DNA of 64,000 bases from Pseudoscleropodium purum (GCA_963969395.1 OZ017795.1:24781063-24845062); one strand, 5' to 3'. Shown: positions 47,401 to 61,415, counted from the stretch's first letter. Notes: generated by a model from the sequence alone, not told the origin. Numbers and translations: made by a program.

Positions 47401-48454
47401 TTTGGCTGATGAATGACAGAATCTCTCCATATGTACAAGATAGAAGTGCAACTATTCATTCTCCAATGTTGGAAAAGGGAAGGTCTCCTATAGTGGCTAG
47501 ACCTCCAATGAGTGCTTTTTTATATTTTTAATCCAAAAATGTACAAAGTATGAAAAGTGATGATTTCCACATTTACCCCCCAATTTCTTAAGGGTTAATC
47601 CCTTAGTGTTCTAACATCTAAATGTGGACAATGAATAGAGAGGTTCTAAGGGCCATTTTGATCACATAACTTTTCATTTATTCAAACCAATGCTCAACTT
47701 TTAAAAAACTTCACTTTTTGTATGATGAATTTGATGAAATGGAGGTAAATTATATATATAAAGACCCAAGCAAAAATAATCCAAAATTCAAGAATGGATT
47801 CAAGCTTGGGGGGTAATTTTGGAAGAAATTGGCAAGGACAATAAAACTTCTTCTAGACTAATGAAAGTGGTCTTATGACATAAAATGACAACTTTCATCC
47901 AATTTTTTAATGTGCAAAGATGTCAAGTGTACAAGCATCATTTAATTTTTTATATACAAAGATGTAAATTATACAAGCATCTTTAATTCCTAAAGGTCTA
48001 TGCATATCAAAAAGCAAATGTACTTTGGTTAAGTAACTTTCAAAATAACCTTTTTTGGTATTGATTTAAACACGGGAAATAAAGCTTGACATATTTTATT
48101 TCTATTTCATTTGAAAAAACTACAAAAATTGAAAGAATTATTGCAGTTGCAAGATTTATGTGTTAAGAATCCAAATTACACAATTTTGTATCTTTCATTT
48201 GTATTTTCTTCTTTTTATCCCCTAAAGTCCCAAACAATGTTTTTTTGGGCAACATAGTAATTCTGGGCAACTCACTACAAACAAAATTTTTATTTTTTTC
48301 TATGAAATTTTCAAACAAAATGTGGTCAAGAAGTATCTTTTAGCCACAATAATTTTCATAACTTTTGACTACATGGTTAAGAAGTTATTATATGATATGT
48401 AGATTTCATTGTTTGGTAGGCAACTCAAAAAATTTCCTTAAAATTACTTTAAAA
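47401..48454. other. AT-rich intergenic sequence
   Basis: No gene. The stretch near 47475-47515 matches 21855-21895 in reverse complement, so it belongs to a further repeat. Confidence 0.5.
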
Positions 48455-49130
48455 AAAAATTAAGATTTGAAATTGGTTCTCTACATTTATGCATACATAA
48501 GAAGCTTTGAATCATTCAATTTTGGTTAATGAAATGAAAGTTATGAGGAGTTTTTGTTTGCGGGTAGTTATAGATCCTCTACTTTGAAATAAACTTTGAA
48601 GTCCTTTATTTAATTCAATTTTCAATATTTTTGGAAAAAAATAAAATCATAGGATGTACATTATTTATTACAACATTACAACCATTGGGATTGGAATTTT
48701 TCAATTCCATTACCAAATTCTTAATAATTAGTCTTTTGAATTATTCTTGACTGCTTTCTACTTACTATTTTTTCCTCTATGTTGTACAATTCCAAATGAT
48801 TTGAATTATTTCAAGCATGTAGCCAATTTGCCTTGAAGAATGAATCCAAAGGGTAACCACTATTTTGGAGATTTTTCATACTAATGTGACCTTGTGAAGT
48901 GCAACTCCTTGATTTCTCTCAAGACCACATTTTTTTTTGTCAATGCAAACATCAATATCTTGCAATCTACATGGTGTAAATTTTTGAAATTTTTTCCACG
49001 TCCTTTTAAAAAAATACACTACAAGCTCCTATACTTACATGTGCTTAAAAATGTTGTTTTAAAATTTGGTACTTGTAGAAATGATAGTTTTGGAGCATTT
49101 TTGGTGAAAACATAGTAAAAAAAACTCTAA
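48455..49130 (-). repeat. Dispersed repeat family A, copy A3 (inverted)
   Basis: On the minus strand it reads through the family words in order: ATGCTCCAAAACTATCATTT, CATGTAGATTGCAAGATATT, CACAAGGTCACATTAG, GGCTACATGCTTGAAA-like text and TCCTCATAACTTTCATTTC. The only copy here in this orientation. Confidence 0.75.
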
Positions 49131-49977
49131 GGGTTAAGCTCTAATCAAAGAATTTATTCTATTGTTGTAGTACATGAAATTATTTTCATATTGTATATTT
49201 GAGCACTTTGGTCTTTGGGGAATTAAGTTCTGGTCAAATTAATTTTTCTTACAATTGTAAAGTACATGAAATTTAGTTTCATGTAGCATATAATTTGGGG
49301 CACTTTGGGCCTCTTGGCTTCTATTCCAATTGAAACATTACCTACCCACCCACCTCCACCTTTGACATGTATATCTTATCTCATGGATTACTTTTCATTG
49401 GGCTTATAATGAATTTGATAAATTTATACCATAGGATACTTTGATCCTATATATGAAAGAGCTTCTAATAATAATTGTTTTTGACATATGTATAAGATGA
49501 TGGGTTTTTTTTATCATTGAAAAAAAACATTAGAAGAACAAAACATTTTGCCAAGTGTGTTTTCAGATTATCCTATTTTAAAGATAAGAAATTATTAAAC
49601 CTCCTTATGTTCTATAAGGCTAAATTTTTAGAAATCTAAATGCCAAAATTCAAGTATTATTTTTCTATAAATGTAGCTACGTGTGTCCTATGATTGTAAG
49701 ACAATTGAAATGTCCAACTAACCCAAAATCCTTGATTAGACTTCATTGTAAATACAAAATGGGAAACATGGTCTACAAGACTTATACCTTGAAATGCACA
49801 AGAGGAGCTAGTCATCTAAACTAATATTGAAAAATGGGCCCTCCAAGGCAATTGTTGAGAGGTTTCCAAGAGTTTTCTCTTGCTCCAAGAATTTGCGAAA
49901 ACCTAAAAATGAGGAACAAAAATTAATCAAACAATTCTTATTACCATCTTTCAGCCTAGGAACATCTCTAGCATGTC
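49131..49977. other. AT-rich intergenic sequence
   Basis: Nothing supported. Confidence 0.5.
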
Positions 49978-50193
49978 ATAGACTAAAGAATCTTGGATAG
50001 ATAAGAAGCTCAAGAAGATTTCCATACAATGTATGTAATTTTGTCTCATCAAAGATTGACTTGCTTTGAAAACAACAATTTAGCATTTTATAGACTAGAA
50101 AATCTTGGATATACAAGAAGTTGAAGAAAATTGTTATACAATTTAATTTTGGCTCATCAAAGGTTTGACTTGCTTTAAAAACATCATGCGATA
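49978..50193. repeat. 112-bp tandem duplication
   Basis: Two adjacent diverged units start at 49978 and 50090, each with ATAGACTA-A-AATCTTGGATA, CAAGAAG or TAAGAAG, CTCATCAAAG and TTGACTTGCTTT. A 92-codon minus-strand frame across them is a by-product. Confidence 0.75.
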
Positions 50194-52232
50194 ACTTATT
50201 ACCTAATTTTCCCTCTACCAAATTTAACTTTGCACATTCTTCATAATTGGTCAATTTTGCACTATGCTATCAATAAAGATGAAAATGTAATGAAATACAT
50301 GAATCTCACATTCTGTTGTTGTCCATTTTTGGTGATTGGTGTTGTTTTGTGAGCTCTCCTCTCTCAACAAGTCAAAAAATTGATCACAACTCAAAGTCTT
50401 CCTCTACACCCAAATGATTATTTACCAAGAATCATTATATAGATTTATTATCTTCAATCCAATAATAAAATTCAATAAACAAGTGCTATACAATAATTCA
50501 ATAGACTATACACAATATAGATATGTTAAATTAAAATTTTAAGATCACAATGATGAAATGAGATTGAACAAGAGATATGATTCAATATATTGACCAATTG
50601 CTTGTCTTCTTCATAATCCTCTCGTTTGAATGTCAATTGAATTTGCATATGCATGGTTGGATCAGCCCTCGAATTACCCTCCAATTTAAGGAGTGCTTGG
50701 TCTTGGCATTTATTGCTATGAATGATAAAATTAGATTCAAATATTTGATATTTCTTGCATATGACATATAAGTTTATACATTTCTAATTGAATTTTAATT
50801 GAAGACTAGATTAGTTAGAAATTGAAAGTAAACAATTATATATATTATTGTTTACAATATTTACATACCTAGATGCCAATTGTTGTGTCAAGTGAGAGCC
50901 TACAAATCCAACAAGAATGTTATTAATTGTATTATTAAAGATTGATGAATATGGCAAGTGTAAGTCTTATCAAGAATGAAATTAAGATGATGGAGAGATT
51001 GGAGGCTACATCTCATTCAAGCTTTGAAATTTGTAATTGGGTGTGACCAAAATTGAAGGGGAAAAAATCTATCATGTTTATTTATTTGAATTCTTGAAAA
51101 TTGTATATGACTTAGAATTCAAGATAGAAGTTTAGGTAAGATAAAGTACCAAGGAATATCCACGAATTGGTTCCTCCACACTTTGGTTCTCTACAATACA
51201 AAGATATAATGCATAATGAAATTGGCAATCTAATTGTTGAGGATATGGAGATTTATTAAACTGAATGGATGGGTGACAATCCAATTATTCTTGAATTACA
51301 ACAAATCATAAATAAATATGCTTTAGACAAATACCTCATATAATGTTCTCTTGCAAAAATCAATGCAATATATTGCACCTAGTTGGCATCTAGCTCACCT
51401 CACATAAGCGCTCCATTGGCCAATATCTTCAAGAAAATGTGATTGACCATATAATTCTCCCAACATAGTTTTCTTTAGATGGTATGCCATCCCAAATGCC
51501 TAAGATGGAAACTAGATTCTTCTAATCCCCTCCTAAAAGTTCCCACTATTGGTTTGCTATTGAAAATGCTTAAGGTTAAAACTAGCACGACATAGAAAGT
51601 CAATTTTTGATAGCAATGGAGAAGAAGTGAGCAAAGGAGCATAGTAGTGAACAAAAGTGAAGATGGTGGATGATTCATCTTCCTTTATAGGGCAACAAAA
51701 GAAAGCCTCGGTGGTCTAAAATTGTACATTACTCAAGGATTCTAAACATGCAAGGTTCTTGTCTTGGTAGTCAGTCATTTCAATTCATGCCTTGGTAGGC
51801 AAGTTATTTGCATTGAATGAGAACTACAAAGAGATTGCTATTGATGAAATATGTTATTATTTTTTTAAAGACTATTTCTTTTTGTAGAAGAAATGTCACC
51901 ATCTTCTCGAGACTTGTGTATAATTGGTTTTTTCTACTCTACCATTGAGACTTCTCTTTGGATCACCACCCAAGATCACAATAAACTTAGAGTATTTTTT
52001 TAAAGCCCATGAATAGATTATAATAGAACCAATCTAAAGTAATATAGCTGGGACTAGGGTGATTATATTACATTAGAAAGGTTATTACATTAGGGAGGGT
52101 CATTGTATTAATGACATTTTGTATGTAGCGTAGAATGGGACTAGGCAACCAATATTACCTTAAAGAGGTTATTACTTTAGAAAGGTTTTTCTATATTGGT
52201 TTTTTTGACCTTAGCTCATATTTTCTATTGAT
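50194..52232. other. AT-rich intergenic sequence
   Basis: No reading frame with a recognisable motif; no element ends found. Confidence 0.5.
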
Positions 52233-52429
52233 CGCTTTTCTATACAAAATATTTGTTATTATGATTGAACAGTCTTTATAAGCTTTTCTATACAAAATAT
52301 TTGTTATTATAATTGAATGGTCTTTATAAGCTTTTCTATACAAAATATTTGTTATTATGATTGAACGGTCTTTATAAGCTTTTCTATACAAAATATTTGT
52401 TATTATGATTGAACGGTCTTTATAAGCTT
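52233..52429. repeat. 48-bp tandem repeat, four copies
   Basis: Four almost identical 48-bp units (GCTTTTCTATACAAAATATT, TGTTATTATGATTGAAC, GGTCTTTATAA) plus a 5-base partial unit. Because 48 is a multiple of three, the minus strand is open as repeats of AYKDRSIIITNILYRK; there is no other sign that this is translated. Confidence 0.95.
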
Positions 52430-55400
52430 GCATTCACTAAAGGTGTTGTTTATTTGAATCTTTGAAGTTTTTCATCATTATCATGTTACCTTAGAATATG
52501 CAAACTTTGAAAAGATTCCAAGGATTTGTTTCTATTAAAAATTATTCTTACAAGTAAAATAATTTGAGTACAATTGCATTTCTTGCTTTAAAATTCAATA
52601 GTGATGCCATTCTTATTAAATTTCTTGCTTTGGATTTCTCCCATATTTTTACAAGTCCATTTTCATTGGGATTGAGCAATCTGTAATAATTATAATATAT
52701 GATTGGAAGGTATAGAGTTGAGGACTTGTTAGTCAAAATGAATAATAGTCCTATCTCAGTTATCAATGTATATGCAAAAAAGGTTTCAAAGTGGATGCAA
52801 TCATTGTTTGGAACTCACACTTTGACTACAAAATGTCCATTGTCTTGGCCTGCCTTGGGTTGTTTGATTAAAGTGGAAAGTTGCTAAATTTTTTAATTGT
52901 AGCCTTGTTGGTGTAGCCAATAAAGTGTAGCCAAATAGATTGTTTTTTTCAAAAAATACCAACAAGCATTTTGAATTGAAGGATAGCACAAAATAGTAGT
53001 AGTTTGTAATCAAGGAAGAGGCTCACAAGATGAGTGTTTTGAGTTATATATTATTTATTGAATAATTTTTTTCTTAAAAATGCATTACAATTTGGACTTG
53101 GACTTGAAAATACACATTTGATCAAATTATAATGCATAGTTGTCCCTAGGGACTTTTGCATATAGCTATAAAAGTATTACAATAAAAAATAATATATATT
53201 GGTTCCAAATCAACCGAGACAATTGCAACTCCTATTTTGGGGCCCAATTGCAACTTGTTGCATTCTAATGTTCTAAAAATTGTAAAGTGTTGGCATTATG
53301 ATAATTTCATTGTGGATTTAGCACTGAAACTTGAAAGGGTTGGGAATTTATAATTCTATACCTTCAATGGATATGACTATAGTTCTTTCATTATTTACAA
53401 CCTTGATTGTCCTTTTAGATTATCATTGCAAACATATAGGGAGTTGAAAGGACCACATTTGAATCCAAACAAATAAGAACAATCCCCCTAAAGGCAACCA
53501 TGGAAAGCTTTGTTATTGCTTTGATGACCTAAAAAACATCTTTTTTAACTCAAATGTGGATGAACAAAATATGTTTTAAAATAAAATAAAATAAAATAAA
53601 ATCTATTTTTTTTATGTGCAACAACTAGAGGAACAACAATGGGTTATCATACACTTATATATTGCCTTTTTCATTTTGTAACATCATCAAAGCATTAAGC
53701 TTCCATCTTGGCTTCCATTAGTGAAAAATTTGTAGATGAATGAGTTATTTAATATTCTTATTAGGCATACATTAAAGAAACTTCTCATGCCATGAATATC
53801 ACATTGTAACTATGTAAATTGGTGTCTTTTCATGCTTCTTATATTCCAAAAATGTAGTCACAATTTTATAATTTTGACATTGCCACTTTGTTGTGGATTA
53901 AAGGCTTTATAGAATATCTAGATTTTTTTATTCTATATTTAGTCATTGTACCCAAAAATTGAGAAGTTTTTACATTAGATAATCTATCTAATACGGTCGT
54001 ACTATGGCTTGTTATATTGCCCTCAAATGTTCAAATGCAATAAGAACTCATACTTATTTTTATATTTTAAAGACAAAAATTACTAATATATTTTTGGAAA
54101 AAATAAACTCTTTTGCAATTCAAAATTTTAAAACTTTTTTCTAATTCTTTCTTAAGAAATTAAAACATTAAGAAATTTCAAACAACATTTTTGATACTTT
54201 GACTCTATATATATGTTTCAAATGATTATAAAGGTGTGAGGTAAACGAAGTCACTTTATATATATTTTGCCTATTATTTGTGATTTTATTCACATTATTC
54301 TTTTTGCTTTACTTTAAAGACAATCAAAAATAATATAAACTCTTCAATTTTTATTTGTGTACAATGTGCACTAAAAATACTCGTAGTTCTAAAGCTATTA
54401 GAGTGGTTGAAGTGTGAAAACACCTACTAGCATATGCACTACTAACTTCATTTTAACAAGTTTGTTTCAAAAGATTAGTGCAAGTATTCATCACAATTCT
54501 ACTTTTTTAAAAGTGAACATATATTTTGATTCTATTTAGTTCTTTTAATATGACACTACTTTTTTGGCAAACAAAACAATATTGTTCATTGAAATATATA
54601 AGATTTTAAAAATAGATTCCAGCATTTGAAAAGAAAAAGTGCACTAAGTGATATTCCAGGTATGTTCAAGTTGGTGTACATTCAAGGCTATGAAGCCTAG
54701 CTAGCTAGGTAGATGAAAAATAGCTCAAAGAATTCATAACTTGCATTTTAAACAATTCTCTTCTTACTAGGATTAAAATAGTAGGATAAGGCCAAATGAC
54801 TAGGAATTGTTTTGCTATGTAGGAATGTACCCCTTGCTATGGCTTCATGTGGAAGCTAGGCTTATATGAAATTATAGGTACATTAGTAAATAAGGTATTT
54901 GGCAAGATCCGAATTTTGAATGTTTGGACACAACATCATTTTGCAACATGAAGTCATTTCAAATCACCCAAATTGATCTTTTGCATGCAATGCAACAAAA
55001 CCAATTTAGAGTTTATCTCTAATGAGGATCTTGTTCCATCTTCTCAAGCAAAGATAGCCTACACTCCACACATTCATCTTTAGTTTGATCTATATGAATG
55101 CATATGTAACATTCCACAAGTCGACAAACTTGCATTCCCTTGCAACTTCAAGATGTAGAACTGTAGTGGTAGTAAGCCAATCTCCATTTCTAAATGTTCA
55201 AGACTTCTATGTTGCAAGATTGGTTTGTATTGATGACATTGTCAAGTTCAACAAAAATGATCATGTACAAGCATTTTAGACAATATGGACCCAACAGTGA
55301 TCTATTTGATAGCTTATAAATGTGTATATATAGAAATAAAATTTTATATATTTTTTTGGCCATATGATCATGGCGTGTGCCATGCAAGATTGGGAACTAA

Positions 55401-58009
55401 AAATAATTAAAGATAATTATTTCCCTAGATTCACACAATTCTAAAAAGTCAAACAATCCACTGTTGGGTTTAGATTTTCTATAATGATGCCTATGCAATC
55501 TATAAGTTTGAATGCACAACTACTGAGTTGGAAAATATAATAATAATAAAATTGTGGCACAATGAAACTCCAAAGGGCATACTAAATGGGTGGTTTCTAT
55601 GTCCCTATATCTTTGTCCATTTTGAAGATTCACAAGCATCTATGCTCGTGGATGTAGAAGTCATTATTAAAGATTGGCAAGACATTATTGAGAACCTCTA
55701 GATTTGCAAAGTGCAAATATCCAAGCTTGCAACGTGCTCTTGCACTAATGCAACCCCACAAGTACTCTTATGAAAAGCTTTACAAGTTTAACTTTGGAAT
55801 GTTGACTTGTAAATACACACACCACATCTCAACCCAAGAATTAGTTAAGAGGTTAGATATTGGTATTCTTATCACCAACCAAATGATAATTGATCATGGT
55901 TAGATACAAATAATTTGATTTTATAAATTGATGGGGCAACACTAGACATCAATGAGTGATAGCAAAATAAAATTTGGATTTTGGATTTTCCAACTCTTGC
56001 ATTGGCGGAAAATCCTATGCCTTACATGACTATAATTTGATCATGTCAACATATCAATTGCATGTTTTAAAGATGTTTGAAAAATGAGTTGTCTACTTTC
56101 TACTTTGAGGTCATAAAATTGAATGTCTTTGTAGGCCAATTACCTTAAGAAGTTATCACATGGCACTATCTTGTAAGAATCACAAGAATAATTTAAACTT
56201 CCTAAGCTCAATGCTAGTGTCCATTGAAAAAATTGGCACCTTATTAATCTAGTACAATAAGCATTGCTTGAAAGTTCTCAACATTATTGGTGCTGAAAAA
56301 CATTGAACTAAATGGAATATATTACATTATAGTAGGAACACTCAAAAGTGCTAGTGCACTTAAATTCACCATAGAGTACATCCCTTGTACATTTTGAAAC
56401 CTATATTTAGAATAAGTTATCTTGTCTAAATTTATCCAAAATAAGATTTGTGCAATACAAAAGAATGATTGAATGACTACGCCAAATTTAGATTCTGAAA
56501 TGAAGAGTTATACAATGTGGTAGAACACAACATTGCACGTGCACCTACCTTAATGAGTTGCTTTATAAAATAATACAAGTATCAGCTGGAACTTGTATTA
56601 AAGCCACATGGGAAGTATGTCAAAATACTTGCATGGCCATGTATAGCGCCTTGAAGGATACGAGTTGATGGGGCACTTGGGTGAGGTGAGCAAGCTCACT
56701 AAGCATGATCACTTCATGCATTTTTTCCAAATAAGTAGCCACATGTTGTAGTTGTGTACTATTTTTGCAAAAATAAGCTATTTGGGGCATAAAAAGAAGG
56801 CACTAGATTATGATACAATGTCACAATTGTACATAGTGAAAATAATTTGCAACACCCTTCTTTGAATTTGATTCTTAATATATTGTATTGCAAAGAGCCA
56901 AAGCTCAGAGGAGCCAACTCTTGGTATTCCTTACCACTGGTTCGGACTATCTCTAGTTCTTGAACCAAGTACTCACTTACAGATTGGAAATTTCTTTTTA
57001 CTACTACAATTCTAGTGACATTGATTCTATTGCAATTAATTTTGCAATTCTTTGTAAAGCTTTAGCCAAATGTAGGCTCAAAGTCTTTTGTTCATATGGC
57101 TGCCATGAATTCCCATATCAACTATGGTACTTACCATGGTCATCATAACTTGTTGTTGAAGGATATAAATAATTAAGTTGTTGATGTGTTTGCATGATCT
57201 CACTTGACTCAACGATTGGCAGCAAGATATGTAATTTATGTAACTATTGTCCACAATATAACTAACTACTTGCTAATATTAACTCTTGATTGAGCCTTTG
57301 TTGCAATTGAACCGGAATACATATATTCATATCTGTGTACCACCCAAAAGTCATTCATCTTCAAAATTGACTAAATCTAATGATATCCTTCACTTACCAG
57401 ATGCCAAGACTAAGCATTCTTCAAATTGAGCACTCTTTAAATTGGAGATGGATGCAATCATTTCCATCATTATTCAATTGACGTTGTCACGTTGCAAATA
57501 AATGCACTATATGAAAATATATATAAATTTTAAATTAGGTTTTTTTTTTCAATGTCTTGAGATGCATACTTTCTTGAGACTTTTTTTTACCTATACTAAA
57601 CAACTTTGTAATCTTTGTTCTTTTATTTTAATACCTAAAAGTACTTGAAAGCTTTGTTTTATTTATTTGAGATTTTTAGGATGAAAGATGAAGCTTGTTT
57701 TGCTTTTCTTTTGGATATTTAATGGTTTAAAATGTCACATAGGGGATATAGATAAAATTATGAGGCAAAAAGGGATGACCAATGGATGAATTGTGACCCA
57801 TGTGGCAATTAGGGGCTAAAATCCACTTGCTTAGGTGGATTAGGTAGGGGATGAGGTGGAGGATGAGGTGGAGACCCTTCTTCTTCCTTCTAATTGTTAG
57901 TTTGAAAGGGAGTCAAGAGTTTGGAGAGCCATAGCATTTTGTATTTTGGAAGTTTTGTAATGAAATTTGGAAAGATGTTCTTCTTTTTTGTGCAATTCTA
58001 AAAACCTAT
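52430..58009. other. AT-rich intergenic sequence
   Basis: Frames at 52699-52887, 55085-55279, 55688-55903 and 56960-57148 are short, unsupported by neighbouring exons and without motifs. An AAAAT pentanucleotide run lies at about 53577-53602. I found no complete element or gene. Slightly higher coding-like texture at 54.9-57.2 kb may be worn retroelement, but this is only an impression. Confidence 0.45.
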
Positions 58010-58575
58010 CACTTTCTCTATTTAGAGTTTGCATGCAAAAGTTATGCTTGATGGAGTGAGAGGGGGTTATTTGTCTCTTTATTTGAAGACAGAATTCTTG
58101 AGCGCCTATAAATATTTGATGAAATAGTCTTTGAGTTTGAAATTTAATAGACATGTGCATTGGATTCTTAGCTTTCTAAAAATATATCATAATCTTATTT
58201 TGGAGTTAAGAAGTGAAAGTTATAGGCTATGAAGTGTAGTAGTGATGAGGTGCCTTTGAATTGAGGAGGCGGAAGCTTTGGCCGGCTATAAAAATAAATA
58301 AATACAATATTTTGGATTGAATTTCGGGTAGATAGTAGAAACTAGAGTTGGTTTTTCAAAAAGGTATTACACAATCAATTTGAAGTTAGAGAGTGATAGA
58401 TATGGGATTTGAAGTGTAGTAGTAGTGAACTACCTTTTGAGTTGAAAGAGAGAACTTTGGTCGGTTATAAAAGTTGGATAGTATCATATTTTGAGTTAAA
58501 CTTTAGAGGGATTGTAAATATTTGGATTAGTTTTTCATATTGATATCACATATACAATTTGGAGCTTGGAAGTAG
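58010..58575. repeat. About 182-bp degenerate tandem repeat
   Basis: Two adjacent units start near 58190 and 58373 (ATTTTGGAGTTAAGAAGTGA and AATTTGAAGTTAGAGAGTGA). Both contain GAAGTGTAGTAGT, a GG(C/T)CGG(C/T)TATAAAA block and TTGGTTTTTCA or TTAGTTTTTCA. A partial unit precedes them (about 58010-58189) and the start of another follows at 58553. The TATAAAA inside each unit is part of the repeat. Confidence 0.75.
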
Positions 58576-59263
58576 TTGTGACACTCATCAAAGCAACATG
58601 GACTTTCTTAAGAAAAATTTATGTGGTTTGTATATTACTTCTACCTTTTCATATCAACTTGTGCTATCTTATTTGGCTTCTACAACACTATATGAAGTAT
58701 TTGAGCATGGATATATACACGGGTATACTTTATTAAGAGTTCCTTCATGTTTTGGGCCAAATCTAGTTGTAGCTAGAAGCCCAACATTTTCCCAAGGCAA
58801 CTCCTCTCTATTCGACAATGTTCAAAAGAGAGGACTATGAGGAAGATGAGCATTTGGTACATACATTGAATTGTATCTTTTATTCTTTCTAATTTCATAA
58901 TTGTGCACTAAATATCGAATATGAGTGCTTCATGCTACTGTCATTCTTATTTATTGATATTGAACCATTTGATTGAAGAGAGAGAATATGTATAATTATG
59001 TGGATGTAGAAGAGGACTTTGATCCATAACTAATTCTTTGACTTCCTGCAAAAGGAGAGCTTGCAAAGCAACATTGATCACCAAAATTTGTCAACAATAT
59101 CATGTGAGTTTCATTGACCATGACTTGAATCTATACAATCATCTTTTGGTATTTTTCCATCCCAATTCTCAAAAGTTATGTATAGTCCATGAATAAGCAT
59201 AACACTATTAAGCAATGAGCTAGCTAGAGGTATCTTTTGGGAATTATTAAGACTTGATATGAA
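58576..59263. other. AT-rich sequence, nothing supported
   Basis: A 93-codon plus frame (58559-58840) lacks motifs and starts inside the 182-bp tandem repeat. Confidence 0.45.
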
Positions 59264-59271
59264 CCAAATCA

Positions 59272-59886
59272 CCCGGGGAGATCACTTAGTGTATATGTAA
59301 CATACTACGTACATTAAAGTGATTTTTTGTCCCCTTATATACTTTTTGATAAACTATAATTTCAACATATAATTTTGAGCTTAATTTAACAATGACTATA
59401 GGTTTCTATTGCCAAAAATTCTCAACTCAAATAATTTATGAAATGATTTGTAGATGAGGTTGAAAAATGAACTAAAATGGCATGTTTTTCAACTCAAATA
59501 TTTATAGAGAATACATTTAGGTGACCATTGCATCATTATTTAAGAAAAATTAGTTTTCAATAGAGAGTTATTTTTAGCAATTTTTTGTTCATTTTTTAGA
59601 CAATTTTTTCTTATATAAAATAGGGGTGTGAAAGTGATTTTCAGCTCTACAATGTATTTTTTTTCTTCAAAAATTTGTAACTAATTATAATCAATAAAAA
59701 AATATCACTAATTTAGAACATAAACTTTCAAAGTGGAAGAATATACTCATATATATAAATTAAATTAAATTAAATTTATTTTATTTTTTAAAATTTTTTT
59801 CTCATTAAATATTAGGATATAAGATAGGGAGTCTAAAATCTTAACACTTATAGTTTCTAATGGACACTCTAAGTAATCTCCCCGGG
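59272..59886. mobile_element. Non-autonomous DNA transposon with 8-bp duplication (hAT-like)
   Basis: 615-bp element with inverted ends CCCGGGGAGATCACTTAG (left) and CCCGGGGAGATTACTTAG (right, read inward), one mismatch in 18. It is flanked by a perfect 8-bp CCAAATCA duplication at 59264-59271 and 59887-59894. An 8-bp duplication is typical of hAT elements, and also of P elements; the termini are not a hAT consensus that I recognise. The interior is AT-rich and non-coding, so it would need a transposase in trans. Confidence 0.85.
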
Positions 59887-59894
59887 CCAAATCA

Positions 59895-60387
59895 CTATGC
59901 AACCAATTGTCAATTTTGAAGTCTCCTTTCAATATAGTTTCAGCATGATTTAAAGTTTTAGAACCTTCAAACACTAATTTCTAACCTTGAAAATTTAGAT
60001 ATCAGAAGAGTATTTTACTTTGTATTGCTTATTGTGAGGGAAAACTAACCTATTTGAACAAAAGGTATAGTTAGTACCTAAGTAATCTTCTTGATTTTCA
60101 TATCTATGCAAGTTCATGGTGCAAAAGAAAACGCTTGGAAACCTCTCACCTATTTCCTTGAAAGGGCCCTTTTTTGATATTGATTTAGAAGACCAAGTAA
60201 TACTCCCAAAAGTTCATACAATTTCCACCTAAGAGACTTAGAATTGATAAGCTCATTGATAAGCTCATTGATAATCCTATTAGTTGTACACTTCTTCAAC
60301 AGTTCATACTTTGACCATGCATTGTGGCTATATGCCTTTACTAATTTTCAAACGATTAGTAGATTGGTTTGGTTACTCTAGAGCAGC
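59895..60387. other. AT-rich host sequence between two elements
   Basis: No gene. A 15-base direct duplication (AAGCTCATTGAT units) lies at about 60249-60275. Confidence 0.5.
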
Positions 60388-61415
60388 CCTTCTGTCGCAG
60401 CACAGGGCAGGTCAATTCCCCATTATACTCACAAAAATCGCTCTAGAGTATAACTAAGTGACTCTAAAGATCGAACCCACGAGATCCTGTGAAGTATCTA
60501 GCTCTATTAAGCAATTAAGCTTAGTCAGTATGCCAATCTTACTTTCCGGTCCTAGATCTAGAACCAGAAATACCACCACACCGGATAACTATAGACCGGA
60601 TTACTCCTTCTTCCGGTCCTACTAACTATCCGGTCCATACAAATACCCAAATCCCAGGATCTCACAATTTCCGATCCTGGAAATCCGTCCTGACTAATCC
60701 GGTCCGGATGGTCATCCTGTACCCGTAATCCTATCCGGTTTGGTTTTGCCTCTGTTTCACCATTAGAGGGGTCGCCGCTTAATTTTGAGAGTGGTAGGCC
60801 CACCACTCCTTCCGTGACTTATAGTGGCTGAAGACCCACTGTCCTACCTTCTAAACTCCTAAGCTAATCCGGATCCGGTTTGGTCCTTCACAATAACCCA
60901 GATAGCAATCCGGGTCGTAGGTCACACAAAGACCCCACACTCGACCCTCTCGTACTACAACGACCTTGATGCTACTTCCGATCCGTGCGAAGACAGGTGG
61001 TTACAAGTGCACCCGTCCGTTCCAACATCAACTAAAGTTCTTCCGTTACCCATATGGGTGGTGAGACCTCACAGGAGATCGGACACTCGACCGGATTTCC
61101 CACCCGGGAGTTCTAGCGCAGCTAAGGAATCCCTCCCTACCCGCCTAGCCTAACAACGGCTTTCTCACCCGGAATCTCAAACTCTAGACGTGCTGAGGAA
61201 CTAAGTTCACTCCCAACTCTTCGGTACCTATTCACATTCACCTAGGATCGGAAAATAAACACCAAGGGGAGAAATCACTCGCAAACCAACCCGTACTATC
61301 CTAACTCCACATCATACAATCCTGTCGCGCTGGAGAGAGATACACAATGAAGAGAATAGAAAAGTACAAGAAGTTTGCAAAATGAACAACTCCCAGTTCC
61401 CATCTCAGGAACCGA

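Noticed and set aside
52191..52433. Protein made of 16-residue repeats
   Set aside because: A consequence of a 48-bp DNA tandem repeat in intergenic sequence; no start context or flanking exons.
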